From Paraburkholderia silviterrae (GTDB taxonomy: Bacteria; Pseudomonadota; Gammaproteobacteria; Burkholderiales; Burkholderiaceae), in the NCBI RefSeq assembly GCF_004353915.1, contig NZ_SMRP01000007.1, forward strand, positions 262,337 through 326,336: a stretch of 64,000 nt of DNA, written 5' to 3'. This document shows, piece by piece, positions 42,241 through 50,989 of the stretch. Under the pieces are notes generated by a model, which saw only the letters and a program-made list of their open reading frames with translations, made no database searches and was not told the origin of the DNA. Each line of letters begins with the position of its first letter. Position 1 is the stretch's first letter. The position numbers were made by a program, and so were the translations under genes.

Positions 42241-43166
42241 GCCTCGCCTGCCTCTTTCCCGGCCAGGGCGCGCAAAGCGCCGGCTTCCTGCACCGGCTGC
42301 CCGAACACGAGATCGTGCGCAAGACGCTCGACGAAGCGTCGGCCACGCTCGGTATCGACGTGCTTGCGCTCGATAGCGCCGAGGCGCTGCAATCGACCGT
42401 CGCGGTGCAAATCGGCCTCGTCGTGGCCGGCGTGGCGCACGCTCGCGCGCTCGCTCAGGCCGGGCTGACGCCGCAATTCAGCGCCGGGCTCTCCGTGGGC
42501 GCTTATCCGGCTGCGGTGTGCTGCGGGGCGCTCGATTTCGCCGACGCCTTGCGCATGGTGAAAAAGCGCGCCGAGCTGATGGAGTCCGCGTGGCCGTCGG
42601 GATACGGCCTTACGGCGGTCTCGGGACTCAGCGAGACGCAGGTCGAGATGCTCGCCAATGCGCCGGACAGCAGCGAGCGCGTCTATGTAGCCAACGTCAA
42701 CGCGCCGCGCCAGATCGTCGTGGCGGGTGCCGACGCGGCGCTCGAAGCCTTCGCTGCGCGCGCGCTCGCGGCGGGGGCGCGCAAGGCGCAGCGTCTCGCG
42801 GTTTCCGTTCCTTCGCATTGCGAACTATTGGCCGACGCAACGGAGCAGCTCGTGGCGTGGTCGCGCGACATCCCGTTTCGCTCGCCCGAAGGCGTCTATG
42901 TCGACAATCGCGGCGGCCGTCCGCTCCATGACGCCGATGCGATTCGCGCCGACCTTGCCACCAACATGCGCTACACGGTGCGCTGGTTCGACGCGCTCAC
43001 AGTCATGATCGAGTCGGGCGCGACCGTGCTGGTCGAAGCGCCACCCGGCCAGGTGCTCACCGACATCGCGCGCGAGCATTACCCCGAAGTCGCGGCATTG
43101 AGTGCAGCCACGCTACCGCTCGACCGGCTCGTGGCCACGGTGCGGCGGCGTCTGGGCGTCGACTGA
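42237..43166 (+). CDS. mdcH: Malonyl-CoA:ACP transacylase of the malonate decarboxylase operon
   Basis: A 309-residue FabD-like transacylase. GQGAQ lies at residues 10-14, the nucleophile is Ser86 in GLSVGAYPA, and the catalytic His is 194 in VPSHCEL. It starts the catalytic cycle by loading malonyl from malonyl-CoA onto MdcC. It is the last mdc gene here. The 142-bp spacer to the convergent alkB-like gene is AT-rich and contains a 14-bp palindrome, but no clear T-tailed terminator. Confidence 0.92.
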   Translation: MSLACLFPGQGAQSAGFLHRLPEHEIVRKTLDEASATLGIDVLALDSAEALQSTVAVQIGLVVAGVAHARALAQAGLTPQFSAGLSVGAYPAAVCCGALDFADALRMVKKRAELMESAWPSGYGLTAVSGLSETQVEMLANAPDSSERVYVANVNAPRQIVVAGADAALEAFAARALAAGARKAQRLAVSVPSHCELLADATEQLVAWSRDIPFRSPEGVYVDNRGGRPLHDADAIRADLATNMRYTVRWFDALTVMIESGATVLVEAPPGQVLTDIAREHYPEVAALSAATLPLDRLVATVRRRLGVD

Positions 43167-43204
43167 CAGGTGCCCGATGTCGATGTGAATTCGCGTATTA
43201 AATA

Positions 43205-43218
43205 TTTATGCGCATAAA
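43205..43218. other. 14-bp perfect palindrome in AT-rich spacer
   Basis: TTTATGCGCATAAA is fully self-complementary. It sits downstream of two convergent genes (mdcH and the AlkB-like gene), where a transcriptional operator would not be expected. A GGCGGA...TCCGCC hairpin with a bulge (about 43266-43300) follows and may act as a terminator. Confidence 0.4.
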
Positions 43219-43308
43219 GTTGGATTGGATTTCTAGCGAGATATCGTCTGACAGCATTTAATCCAGGCGGAATTTCGCCAAATCATCAGACAAAATCCGC
43301 CAATTCGC

Positions 43309-43908
43309 CTACTTCTTGCGCAATTCAGGCATCACCACACGAAACGTGAGATTCACGCGCTCGCCGCTCACCGCGGGCTCCTTCGGCACCCGGTGGCGCC
43401 ACTGCGCCTGGGTCTTGCCGCGCATCACGAGCAGGCTGCCGCTCGATAGCGGGAATGAGCGCGACACGCCGGTCGCGTTGTGGCGCAAGTCGAAGCGCCG
43501 CGTCGCGCCAAGGCTCAGCGAGGCGATCACGGGCTGCGGCCCGAGCTCGGGTTCGTGATCGGCGTGCCAGCCCATGCTGTCCGTGCCGCTGCGGTACCGG
43601 TTGAGCAGGACGCTGTTGAAGCGCACGCCGCAGAGTGCGGCAATGGCGTCGCGCAACTCGGCCACGGCCGGCGTCCACGGCTGCGGCACGTTGCGGATTC
43701 CCGAATAGATGTAGACGGCGCCGGGGTCGCCCTGCCATGCGGTGAGGCGCGGCTGGTCGACCCAGCCACCGGGCGTGCGGATGCGCTCCTGCCGCCAGTC
43801 CGTTTCGGCGACGATGCGCGCGAGCCACGCGGCGGCCGCCGCAGGCGCAAGCCACGCGGGATGCCAGTCGATGTCGGGTTGCGGGCTATCGTCGAAAAGA
43901 TCGAACAT
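43309..43908 (-). CDS. alkB: AlkB-like 2-oxoglutarate/Fe(II) dioxygenase
   Basis: A 199-residue oxygenase of the AlkB family. The Fe(II) triad His115-x-Asp117 in GWHADHEPE and His172 in WRHRVPK is present, and the 2-oxoglutarate-binding Arg residues are 184 and 190 in GERVNLTFR. Such proteins oxidatively remove alkyl groups from N1-methyladenine and N3-methylcytosine in nucleic acids. The short length without an N-terminal extension fits the AlkH/ALKBH2-like bacterial group rather than E. coli AlkB; the symbol is by family. Confidence 0.9.
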   Translation of the reverse strand: MFDLFDDSPQPDIDWHPAWLAPAAAAAWLARIVAETDWRQERIRTPGGWVDQPRLTAWQGDPGAVYIYSGIRNVPQPWTPAVAELRDAIAALCGVRFNSVLLNRYRSGTDSMGWHADHEPELGPQPVIASLSLGATRRFDLRHNATGVSRSFPLSSGSLLVMRGKTQAQWRHRVPKEPAVSGERVNLTFRVVMPELRKK

Positions 43909-43930
43909 CGGACCGGAAAAAGGCGCCGCC

Positions 43931-44254
43931 TCAGGTCAGCAGCGCGATATAGAACACGACCGCGCCGATGAGCGCGCCCACGAAGCAGAAGCCTTCGGGC
44001 GGTTCGTCGGTCGTGCGCGAGCGCAGCCACGCCCCCATCACGCCGAAGAACCCCGCTATGCCGAGCGCGACGAACACCATCACGACGTCGAATAGCGCGC
44101 TGCGGCCGATCTCGAGGATGTCGACGTGCCTGACCGAGAAATACAGCACCACGGCCATGATCGACAGCACGACCATCGGTAGCATGACGTGACTACCCTC
44201 GTGACCCACATGACGACCATGAAGCCCTTGCACATCCGGCTTGGTGATTTTCAT
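43931..44254 (-). CDS. Small membrane protein of unknown function
   Basis: A 107-residue protein. A His-rich N-terminus (about residues 12-23, HGRHVGHEGSH) precedes three hydrophobic helices: MLPMVVLSIMAVVLYF, VVMVFVALGIAGFFGV and VGALIGAVVFYIALL. I do not recognise a family. It starts on the same strand as the AlkB-like gene and stops 22 bp before it. The 507-bp stretch upstream (44255-44761) has no convincing gene. Confidence 0.65.
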   Translation of the reverse strand: MKITKPDVQGLHGRHVGHEGSHVMLPMVVLSIMAVVLYFSVRHVDILEIGRSALFDVVMVFVALGIAGFFGVMGAWLRSRTTDEPPEGFCFVGALIGAVVFYIALLT

Positions 44255-44583
44255 GACCCGTCTCCCCCAGAGCGCCCGAAACCGCACGGGCCTCGATTCG
44301 AGCATAGTCCATCGGTCAGGCCGATTCAATGAACGTTTAATAGCGTACATGGGCCCGTAAGAAAATAGTGCGACGACAGCCCGAGGTTGGCAATCCAGGG
44401 TTATGCCGCAGTGCCGCACTCGCTCCGTCGTGCTGCCGTTCGCCGGTTCTCGCGAGGTTCCGGCACGGGCGCCGCAAGCCCGCTGCAAGCTGCGAAGCGC
44501 GCCTGCTCCGAGCCCTCGCATGCGGTGCTGCAGTGCGCCGAGCTCGCACCCGCCCCGCTCCGGCACGAACGCTGCGCTGCCGG

Positions 44584-44613
44584 TAAAATGCCTCTCATGC
44601 ATGAGCCATGCAT
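44584..44613 (+). promoter_or_regulatory. -10-like box and ATGCAT palindrome upstream of the metallophosphoesterase gene
   Basis: TAAAAT at 44584-44589 (after GG) is a possible -10 box. Near the expected start site, ATGCAT-gagcc-ATGCAT (44597-44613) forms a 17-bp inverted repeat. The rest of the 507-bp gap shows only short, poorly supported reading frames. Confidence 0.35.
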
Positions 44614-44761
44614 CGGCACGAATCCCGTCGAGCGCCATGCAACGCGCGCCGCCGGCCTCGCGCAATCGGCCGCGCGTTGCGGTCCACCCAACGTACGTGC
44701 CTGCGCTTCCCACCCCGTTGCTTCAGTTGCATGTGCTAACTGAGCTCACCATCGGCCCGAC

Positions 44762-45919
44762 ATGCCCCGACTCTCATTTCTGGTCCGCTTCATTTCCATA
44801 GGTGTGCTATTGCACATCTATGTCGGCTTCCGGCTGATTCCCGACTTGCCCGTGCCCGCCGCAGGCAAGTGGCTCGCCGTGCTGTGGCTCGTGCTTTCCG
44901 TGCTGGTGATTCCGCCCGGCATGCTCGCGCGCCGCTTCAAGCGCCAGCCGCTCGGCGACCGTCTCGCATGGACCGGTATGCTCGCGATGGGTTTTTTCTC
45001 GTCGCTGCTCATGCTGACGATCGCGCGCGATATCGTGCTCGCCTCGCTCATGACCGTCGCCGCGATCTGGCCCGGCAACGTCGATCTCGCAAGCTGGCGC
45101 ACGGGCAGTGCCGCCGCCGTCGCCGCGCTCGCCTTCTGTTCGAGCGCGTTCGGCTTTTTCAACGCCAGGCGGCGCGCGCGCGTGCGCAGCGTCGACGTGC
45201 CGATCCGCGGGCTGCCCGCCGCGCTCGACGGCTTCACGATCGTGCAGCTGAGCGACATTCACGTCGGCCCCACCATCAAGCACGATTACGTGGATGCGAT
45301 CGTGCAGGCCGTGAACCAGCTCGACGCCGACGTGGTGGCGATCACGGGCGATGTCGTGGACGGCAGCGTGCAGAATCTTTCGAATCACACGGCGCCGCTT
45401 GGAAGGCTCGCGTCGCATCACGGCGTCTACCTCGTCACCGGCAATCATGAGTACTACTCGGGCGCCGACGCGTGGGTCGCCGAATTCCGGCGCATCGGCC
45501 TCACGGTGCTGATGAACCAGCACGTGGTGATCGAGCACGGCGGAGCGCGGCTCGTGCTCGCAGGCGTGACCGATTACACCGGCGGCCACTTCGATCCCAC
45601 GCATCGCAGCGATCCGCAGGGCGCCCTGCGCGGCGCGCCCGCCGACGTGAACACGCGCGTCCTGCTCGCCCATCAGCCGCGCACCGCGCACGCCGCCGCC
45701 GACGCGGGCTACACGCTGCAGCTATCGGGCCACACGCACGGCGGCCAGATCTTCCCGTGGAATTTCCTCGTGCGTCTGCAGCAGCCGTTCACGGCGGGCC
45801 TCGAAAAGCTCGGCAGCCTGTGGGTCTACACGAGCCGCGGCACGGGCTACTGGGGGCCGCCGAAACGGCTTGGCGCGCCTTCGGAAATCACGCGCGTGAG
45901 GCTCGTCGGCGCTCGTTGA
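44762..45919 (+). CDS. Membrane-anchored metallophosphoesterase
   Basis: A 385-residue protein with about four N-terminal hydrophobic segments (residues 8-135) and a C-terminal calcineurin-like phosphoesterase domain. Metal ligands are visible in order: Asp165/His167 (LSDIHVGP), Asp197 (ITGDVVDG), Asn228/His229 (TGNHEYY) and His324/His326 (SGHTHGGQ). It resembles YkuE/YaeI-type phosphodiesterases, some of which act on lipids such as UDP-diacylglucosamine. Substrate unknown. The AI-2E-family gene follows after 227 bp. Confidence 0.92.
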   Translation: MPRLSFLVRFISIGVLLHIYVGFRLIPDLPVPAAGKWLAVLWLVLSVLVIPPGMLARRFKRQPLGDRLAWTGMLAMGFFSSLLMLTIARDIVLASLMTVAAIWPGNVDLASWRTGSAAAVAALAFCSSAFGFFNARRRARVRSVDVPIRGLPAALDGFTIVQLSDIHVGPTIKHDYVDAIVQAVNQLDADVVAITGDVVDGSVQNLSNHTAPLGRLASHHGVYLVTGNHEYYSGADAWVAEFRRIGLTVLMNQHVVIEHGGARLVLAGVTDYTGGHFDPTHRSDPQGALRGAPADVNTRVLLAHQPRTAHAAADAGYTLQLSGHTHGGQIFPWNFLVRLQQPFTAGLEKLGSLWVYTSRGTGYWGPPKRLGAPSEITRVRLVGAR

Positions 45920-46146
45920 GCCCATCGCCACATACCGTTGCGTGCGCATCCAATGCGCAACTGGAGCGCACCCGAACGCGCCTTGCGCAAGCCTTGCGCC
46001 AGCGGCCGAAGGGATGCCCACAGCAGCGCGGCGCCCGCGGCGCACAGGCTGCCGCCAGCGGCCCGCGCAAGGCCGTATCATGCTCGACAACGCCACCCGC
46101 TCGCACGGGTTTGCGCTTGCCCGGAACCCACAGGAATCCACCGCTC

Positions 46147-47244
46147 ATGGACGGCAACAAGCAACTCCACCAGACCGCGTTTTATCTGCTGCTCTTCGTC
46201 GTCTCCGTCGCGCTATGCTTCGTGCTCGCGCCGTTCTTCAGCACCGTGCTATGGGGCGCGATACTCGCGCTGATCTTCCAGCCCGTGCAGCGCCGCATCG
46301 TCGCGCGCCTCGGCCGGCGGCGCACGCTCGCCGCGTTCATCACGCTCGCGATCTGTCTCGTCATCGTGATCTTCCCGCTCACACTCGTGGCGGGCACGCT
46401 GATCCAGCAGGTGGGCCACGCGTACTCGCAGGTGCGCTCGGGCAGCCTCGACTTCGGGGCCTACTTCAGCCAGATCGTCCATGCCCTGCCTCAGTCGCTG
46501 CAAAACTTGCTTGCGCGCTACGACCTGATGGATCTGCCCGGCCTTCAACAGCGCCTTTCCGCAGGCGCCGCGCAAATCAGCCAGTTCATCGCCACGCGTG
46601 CGCTGAGCGTCGGGCAGATCACGGTGCAGGTCATGGTGAGCTTCTGCGTGATGCTCTACATGTTCTTCTTCCTCGTGCGCGACGGCCGCGAGATTTCCCG
46701 GCTCATACGTGATGCGATCCCGCTCGACGAATCGCACAAACAGCATCTCATCCGCAAGTTCACGACCGTGATCCGCGCGACCGTGAAGGGCAACGTGGCG
46801 GTGGCGTTCGTGCAGGGCACGCTGGGCGGCATTGCCCTCTGGGTGCTGGGGATTCAGGGCGCGCTGCTGTGGGGCTTCGTGATGATGCTGCTCTCGCTGC
46901 TGCCCGCGGTGGGCGCGGCGCTCGTGTGGGTGCCCATCGCCATCTACTTCATCTCGGCAGGCGCGCTCGCCAAAGGCATCGGCCTCGCGCTCTTCGGCAC
47001 GCTCGTGATCGGCACCGTCGACAACGTGCTGCGCCCCTTGCTGGTGGGCAAGGACACGCGCCTGCCCGACTGGGTCGTTCTGATCTCGACGCTAGGCGGC
47101 ATCTCGCTCATGGGCATCAACGGCTTCGTGATCGGGCCGCTGATTGCGGCGCTCTTCATCAGTTGCTGGGATCTGCTGCGCCGCGACCAGCAGCACCATA
47201 ACGAAGAAGACGCGAGCCAGCACGCAGACGACGAGCTCGTCTAG
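46147..47244 (+). CDS. AI-2E-family transporter (TqsA/PerM/YdiK-like permease)
   Basis: A 365-residue protein with seven to eight hydrophobic segments. LWGAILALIFQPVQRRIVARL and MVSFCVMLYMFFFLVRDGREI, then the re-entrant LLSLLPAVGAALVWVPIAIYFI and TVDNVLRPLLVGKDTRLPDWVVLI, are typical of this family. Members export AI-2 or act as Na+/H+ antiporters; assignment to AI-2 is not possible here. It is convergent with the histidine kinase gene, separated by a GC-rich hairpin. Confidence 0.9.
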   Translation: MDGNKQLHQTAFYLLLFVVSVALCFVLAPFFSTVLWGAILALIFQPVQRRIVARLGRRRTLAAFITLAICLVIVIFPLTLVAGTLIQQVGHAYSQVRSGSLDFGAYFSQIVHALPQSLQNLLARYDLMDLPGLQQRLSAGAAQISQFIATRALSVGQITVQVMVSFCVMLYMFFFLVRDGREISRLIRDAIPLDESHKQHLIRKFTTVIRATVKGNVAVAFVQGTLGGIALWVLGIQGALLWGFVMMLLSLLPAVGAALVWVPIAIYFISAGALAKGIGLALFGTLVIGTVDNVLRPLLVGKDTRLPDWVVLISTLGGISLMGINGFVIGPLIAALFISCWDLLRRDQQHHNEEDASQHADDELV

Positions 47245-47285
47245 GGATTGTTTACGCCCAATTAATTGCAGGCCCTTGGGCACAA

Positions 47286-47303
47286 GCGGCGCGAAGGCGC
47301 CGC
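47286..47303. terminator. GC-rich hairpin between convergent genes
   Basis: GCGGCGC (47286-47292) and GCGCCGC (47297-47303) flank a GAAG tetraloop in the 63-bp spacer between two convergent genes. The stem is very stable but no T run follows on either strand, so it may slow polymerase or act with Rho. Confidence 0.4.
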
Positions 47304-47307
47304 AGGC

Positions 47308-48753
47308 TCAGGACGAGACGTGCAGAGGCAGCCCCGCGCGGCCCTGGCGCGTGACGTCGGGCGTCACGGGCGCGCTACCCGTTGTGTCGCCGCCCCGCAC
47401 GGCCACCGAAAAGCCGAACGTATTGACACCATTCGCACTGCGCACGAATACCGTGCCGCCGTGCATCTCCGCCACCGCCTTGACGATGGAAAGCCCGAGG
47501 CCGTGGTTCTCGTGACTGTTCGAGCGCGCTTCCTGGATGCGGTAGAAGCGGTCGAAAATGTGCTCGCGCACCACCGGATCGAGCGGCTCGCCGGGATTCG
47601 ACACGGCAATCTCGACAAAGCCGTCCTGCGGCGCAATGGTCGCCTTCAGCACGGTTGCGGGCGGCGAATGCTGGATCGCGTTCACGAACAGATTGCTCAT
47701 GGCCCGGCCGATCAGCGAGGTATTCACCCACGCGCGCGCATCGCCGTGCACCTGCACGTTCAGTTGCGCCTCTTCGAGCGGCATCTCCAGAAACTCCAGC
47801 ATGCGCTCGACTTCGCCGCGCAGCGAGACTTCCGTGAGCTCGGTCGCGCGCTCGCCACGGTCACTGCGCGAGAGGAACAGCATGTCGTTGACTATCACGC
47901 GTAATCGTTCGAATTCCTCAAGATTCGATTGCAGCGTCTGTTGCAGCTGTGCGACCGAGCGGTCGCGCGTGAGCGCCACCTGGGTCTGGCCGATCAGGAT
48001 GCTCACGGGCGTGCGCAACTCGTGCGCGACATCGGCATTGAACGATTCGAGGCGCTCGTAGGCCGTGTCGAGCCGCTCGAGCGCGCCGTTGAACGAGGTG
48101 GCGAGTTCGTGCAGCTCTTCGGGCAGTTCGCCGTCGCACAGGCGCTGGCGGCGGTTCGAGGGGCTCAGCTGCGCCGCCTCGCGCGAGAGCCGCGTGAGCG
48201 GGGCAAGACCGAAGCGCGTGACCGCGCGGCTCAGGAGCGCCACCGCGATGGTCGAGAGCGCGATCAGCACGCCCAGCGCAATGCCGAAGCGCCGCAGCAT
48301 GCTTTCCGTGCGTATGCAGTCGCTCGCCACCACGAGCTTCACCTCGGGCCGGTCGCCGCTGGCGGGCACCATCATGCTCGTGACGATCATGTCGTAATCG
48401 CAGCCTGCGGGCCGCACGAGTTGATGATTCGGGCCGACATCGCCGGTGATCTTGCCCACGATGGGCGCGCCGAAGCGAAAGCGCGGGTCCGGGCCTTCGA
48501 CGTAGTAATGCATGCGGCTGTCCGAGGGCGAGAGATCGCGCAGCTTCTCCTGCACGAAGGCCCACTTCTTCACGTCGGGCGCATGCGAGACGATCAGGCC
48601 CGCGATGCGCGCGCGCGTGTCGAGCGTCTCGCGCAGCTCGTTGAAGAGCTGATGCTGCATCAACAGAAAGAGCCCTGCACCGGTGAGCGTGAACACGACC
48701 AGCGACACCGCTGCGAACATCGCCGAAAGCCGCAGCGAGATCGAGCGCTTCAT
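47308..48753 (-). CDS. Sensor histidine kinase (IrlS/CusS-like) of RND operon
   Basis: A 481-residue membrane sensor. TM1 is at about residues 10-32, a periplasmic domain at 35-155, and TM2 at 157-177. The HAMP linker leads to phospho-His244 in FNADVAHELRTPVS; the N-box (NLFVNAIQHSP) and GLGLSIVKAVAEMHGG ATPase motifs follow. The layout resembles heavy-metal sensors, but the ligand is unknown. Its ATG overlaps the stop of the response regulator (ATGA), so the two are translationally coupled. Confidence 0.92.
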   Translation of the reverse strand: MKRSISLRLSAMFAAVSLVVFTLTGAGLFLLMQHQLFNELRETLDTRARIAGLIVSHAPDVKKWAFVQEKLRDLSPSDSRMHYYVEGPDPRFRFGAPIVGKITGDVGPNHQLVRPAGCDYDMIVTSMMVPASGDRPEVKLVVASDCIRTESMLRRFGIALGVLIALSTIAVALLSRAVTRFGLAPLTRLSREAAQLSPSNRRQRLCDGELPEELHELATSFNGALERLDTAYERLESFNADVAHELRTPVSILIGQTQVALTRDRSVAQLQQTLQSNLEEFERLRVIVNDMLFLSRSDRGERATELTEVSLRGEVERMLEFLEMPLEEAQLNVQVHGDARAWVNTSLIGRAMSNLFVNAIQHSPPATVLKATIAPQDGFVEIAVSNPGEPLDPVVREHIFDRFYRIQEARSNSHENHGLGLSIVKAVAEMHGGTVFVRSANGVNTFGFSVAVRGGDTTGSAPVTPDVTRQGRAGLPLHVSS

Positions 48754-49439
48754 GATGCCTGGCCTCCGTCCTCGCGCACTTCCAGCACATAGCCCATGCC
48801 GCGTATCGTGTGCAGCAGCTTGGCCGCGTGCGGGCCGTCGAGCTTTGCGCGCAGCCGCTTGATGGCCGTTTCCACCACATTGGCGTTGCTCTCGAAGTTC
48901 ACGTCCCACACGAGCTCGGTGATGAGCGTCTTCGAGAGGATCTCGCCGCGCCGCCGCGCGAGCACAGAAAGCAGTTGAAACTCCTTGGCCGTGAGATCGA
49001 GCCGCACGCCGTCGCGCGTGGCGCGCCGGCTGATGAGGTCCACCTGCAGATCGCCCACGGAGATGAGTGTGGACTCCTGGGCGCGCGCGCGGCGCGTGAG
49101 CGCGCGCAGGCGCTCGACCAGTTCGAGGAACGAGAACGGCTTGGTCAGATAATCGTCGGCGCCGTCGCGCAGGCCATGCACGCGGTCGTCCACGCGGTCG
49201 CGCGCGGTCAGCATGATGACCGGGGTGTCCTTCTTCGCGCGCACCGCGCGCAGCACACCGAAGCCGTCGAGCTTGGGCAGCATCACGTCGAGCACGATCA
49301 CGTCGAAGTCGTACTCCGTCGCCATCCATGCGCCCTCTTCGCCGTCCATCGCAACATCGACGACCCAGCCCTGCTCGCTCAACCCGCTGCGCAGGTAATC
49401 CACCACCTTGCGCTCGTCTTCGATCACCAATACTTTCAT
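48750..49439 (-). CDS. OmpR-family response regulator (IrlR/CusR-like) of RND operon
   Basis: A 229-residue regulator with a receiver domain (phospho-acceptor Asp51, Thr78, Lys100 in DDYLTKPF) and a C-terminal OmpR winged helix (about 130-225, ending in RGMGYVLEV). Strong AGGAGG lies seven bases before the ATG at 49439, which favours it over the ATG at 49445. Preceded directly by the outer-membrane factor gene and followed by its kinase, it probably regulates this pump operon. Confidence 0.93.
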   Translation of the reverse strand: MKVLVIEDERKVVDYLRSGLSEQGWVVDVAMDGEEGAWMATEYDFDVIVLDVMLPKLDGFGVLRAVRAKKDTPVIMLTARDRVDDRVHGLRDGADDYLTKPFSFLELVERLRALTRRARAQESTLISVGDLQVDLISRRATRDGVRLDLTAKEFQLLSVLARRRGEILSKTLITELVWDVNFESNANVVETAIKRLRAKLDGPHAAKLLHTIRGMGYVLEVREDGGQAS

Positions 49440-49441
49440 TG

Positions 49442-50989
49442 TCATCCTCCTCCTGGCGCAGCGCTCGCCTGTGGTCCCGGCACCTCGCGGCAAGTGCCCG
49501 CGCTACAGGCGAGCGCGCGTTCGTCCGCGCTCCAGCCGCCGCCCAGCGCCTTCGCCAGATAGACCACCGTGGCCGCCTGCTGTCCGTGAATCTGCACCTC
49601 CTGGCGCTCGCTGGCAAGCAATTGCTGCTCAGCATTGAGCACGTCGATGAACGCAACGAGCCCGCCCTGATAGCGGTCGTTCGCGAGATCGAAGGACTTG
49701 CGTGCGTCGTCCACGGCGGCCTGGCCGTTCGCCGCCGCGAGATCGAGCACCGAAAGCCCCGTCACCGCATTTTGCACCTCCAGAAAGGCGGTGAGCACCG
49801 TTTGCCGATACGACGCCTGCGCCGACTCGTAGCCCGCCTGCGCATAGTCCACGCCCGCCGCGCGCTTGCCGCCATCGAACAGCACCTCGCCCGCCGCCGC
49901 GCCGAGCGACCACATCAGGCTTGGCGCCGTGAAGATGTTGCCAAAGCGCGTGGACTCCCAGCCCAGCGTGGGCGAGAGCGTGATGTCCGGGAAGTACGCC
50001 GAGCGCGCCACGCCGATCTGCGCGTTGGCCGCGGCCATGGCGCGCTCCGCCGAGGCCACGTCGGGGCGCCGCTGCAGCAGCTCGCTCGGCAGGCCCGTGG
50101 GCAGCGCGGGCACGGGCAGCGCCACGACCTGTGGCGCGAGCGCGAACTCGGGCGCGGGCTTGCCGATCAATACGGCGATGGCGTGCTCGTCCTGCTGGCG
50201 CTGATTCTCGAGCAACTGGAGCTGGGTTTGCGTGGCGTCGAGCTGCGCCTTCTGTTGCAGAAGTTCGAGGCCCGAGACCGCGCCCAGATCGTGCTGCGCA
50301 TTCACAAAATCGAGCGCCTTTTGCTGCAGCGCCGCCGAGCGATGCACCACGTCGATTTCGTCGTCGAGTTCGCGCAGCGCGAAGTAATCGGTCGCCAGTT
50401 CCGCCGTGAGCACGAGGCGCGCATTGGCGAGATCGTCGCCGGCCTGCTGCGCCGACGCCTGCGCCGACTCCACCATGCGTCGGATGCGCCCGAACAGGTC
50501 GAGCTCGTAGCTGATGGTCGCGCCAACGGCGACTTCGTTTTGCACGGTCGACATGTTTGGCGTCGAATAGCTCAGTTGCGGACGGTTCGCGGAGACGCGC
50601 GCTCGTGCGAGGTTGGCATCGAGCGAGACCTGCGGCGCCTGTTGCGAGGACACCGAAGCAAGCGTCGCGCGCGCCTGCTCATAGTGCGCGACCGCCATGC
50701 GCAGCGTCTGGTTTTCCGCGAGCGCTTGCGTTTCCAGACCGTCTAGCTCCGCGTTGCCGAACACCTTCCACCACTGCGGATCGAGCGGCGCGTGCGAGGG
50801 CTGCGCCGCATGCCAGTAGGCGTCGGCGGGATCGACGCGCCAGGCGGCGGGACTCGCCGTCTGCGGCGCGCGATAGTCCGGGCCGACCGTGCAGGCAGCC
50901 AGTCCCGCCACGCCGAGCGCAGCGAGAGCCATGGCCGTCGGACGCGCGCGATGCAGCATGCGGCGCTTGATGAGCCTTGTGGCGCTCAC
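49442..50989 (-). CDS. RND efflux outer-membrane factor lipoprotein (NodT/OprM type)
   Basis: A 515-residue outer-membrane channel lipoprotein with a lipobox at LAAC (Cys33). It contains the tandem coiled-coil/TolC-fold repeats (for example SYELDLFGRIRRMVESAQA and LAKALGGGW near the end) and RRPDVASAERAMAAANAQIGVARSAYFPDITL, typical of NodT-family proteins. It starts with GTG, whose GTGA overlaps the adaptor stop. It forms the exit duct of the tripartite pump. Confidence 0.93.
   Translation of the reverse strand: MSATRLIKRRMLHRARPTAMALAALGVAGLAACTVGPDYRAPQTASPAAWRVDPADAYWHAAQPSHAPLDPQWWKVFGNAELDGLETQALAENQTLRMAVAHYEQARATLASVSSQQAPQVSLDANLARARVSANRPQLSYSTPNMSTVQNEVAVGATISYELDLFGRIRRMVESAQASAQQAGDDLANARLVLTAELATDYFALRELDDEIDVVHRSAALQQKALDFVNAQHDLGAVSGLELLQQKAQLDATQTQLQLLENQRQQDEHAIAVLIGKPAPEFALAPQVVALPVPALPTGLPSELLQRRPDVASAERAMAAANAQIGVARSAYFPDITLSPTLGWESTRFGNIFTAPSLMWSLGAAAGEVLFDGGKRAAGVDYAQAGYESAQASYRQTVLTAFLEVQNAVTGLSVLDLAAANGQAAVDDARKSFDLANDRYQGGLVAFIDVLNAEQQLLASERQEVQIHGQQAATVVYLAKALGGGWSADERALACSAGTCREVPGPQASAAPGGG

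Noticed and set aside
44387..44743. Small plus-strand frame before the metallophosphoesterase gene
   Set aside because: Composition is not protein-like, it has no domain, and several overlapping frames exist in the same stretch. A short internal start after TAAAAT is possible but unsupported.
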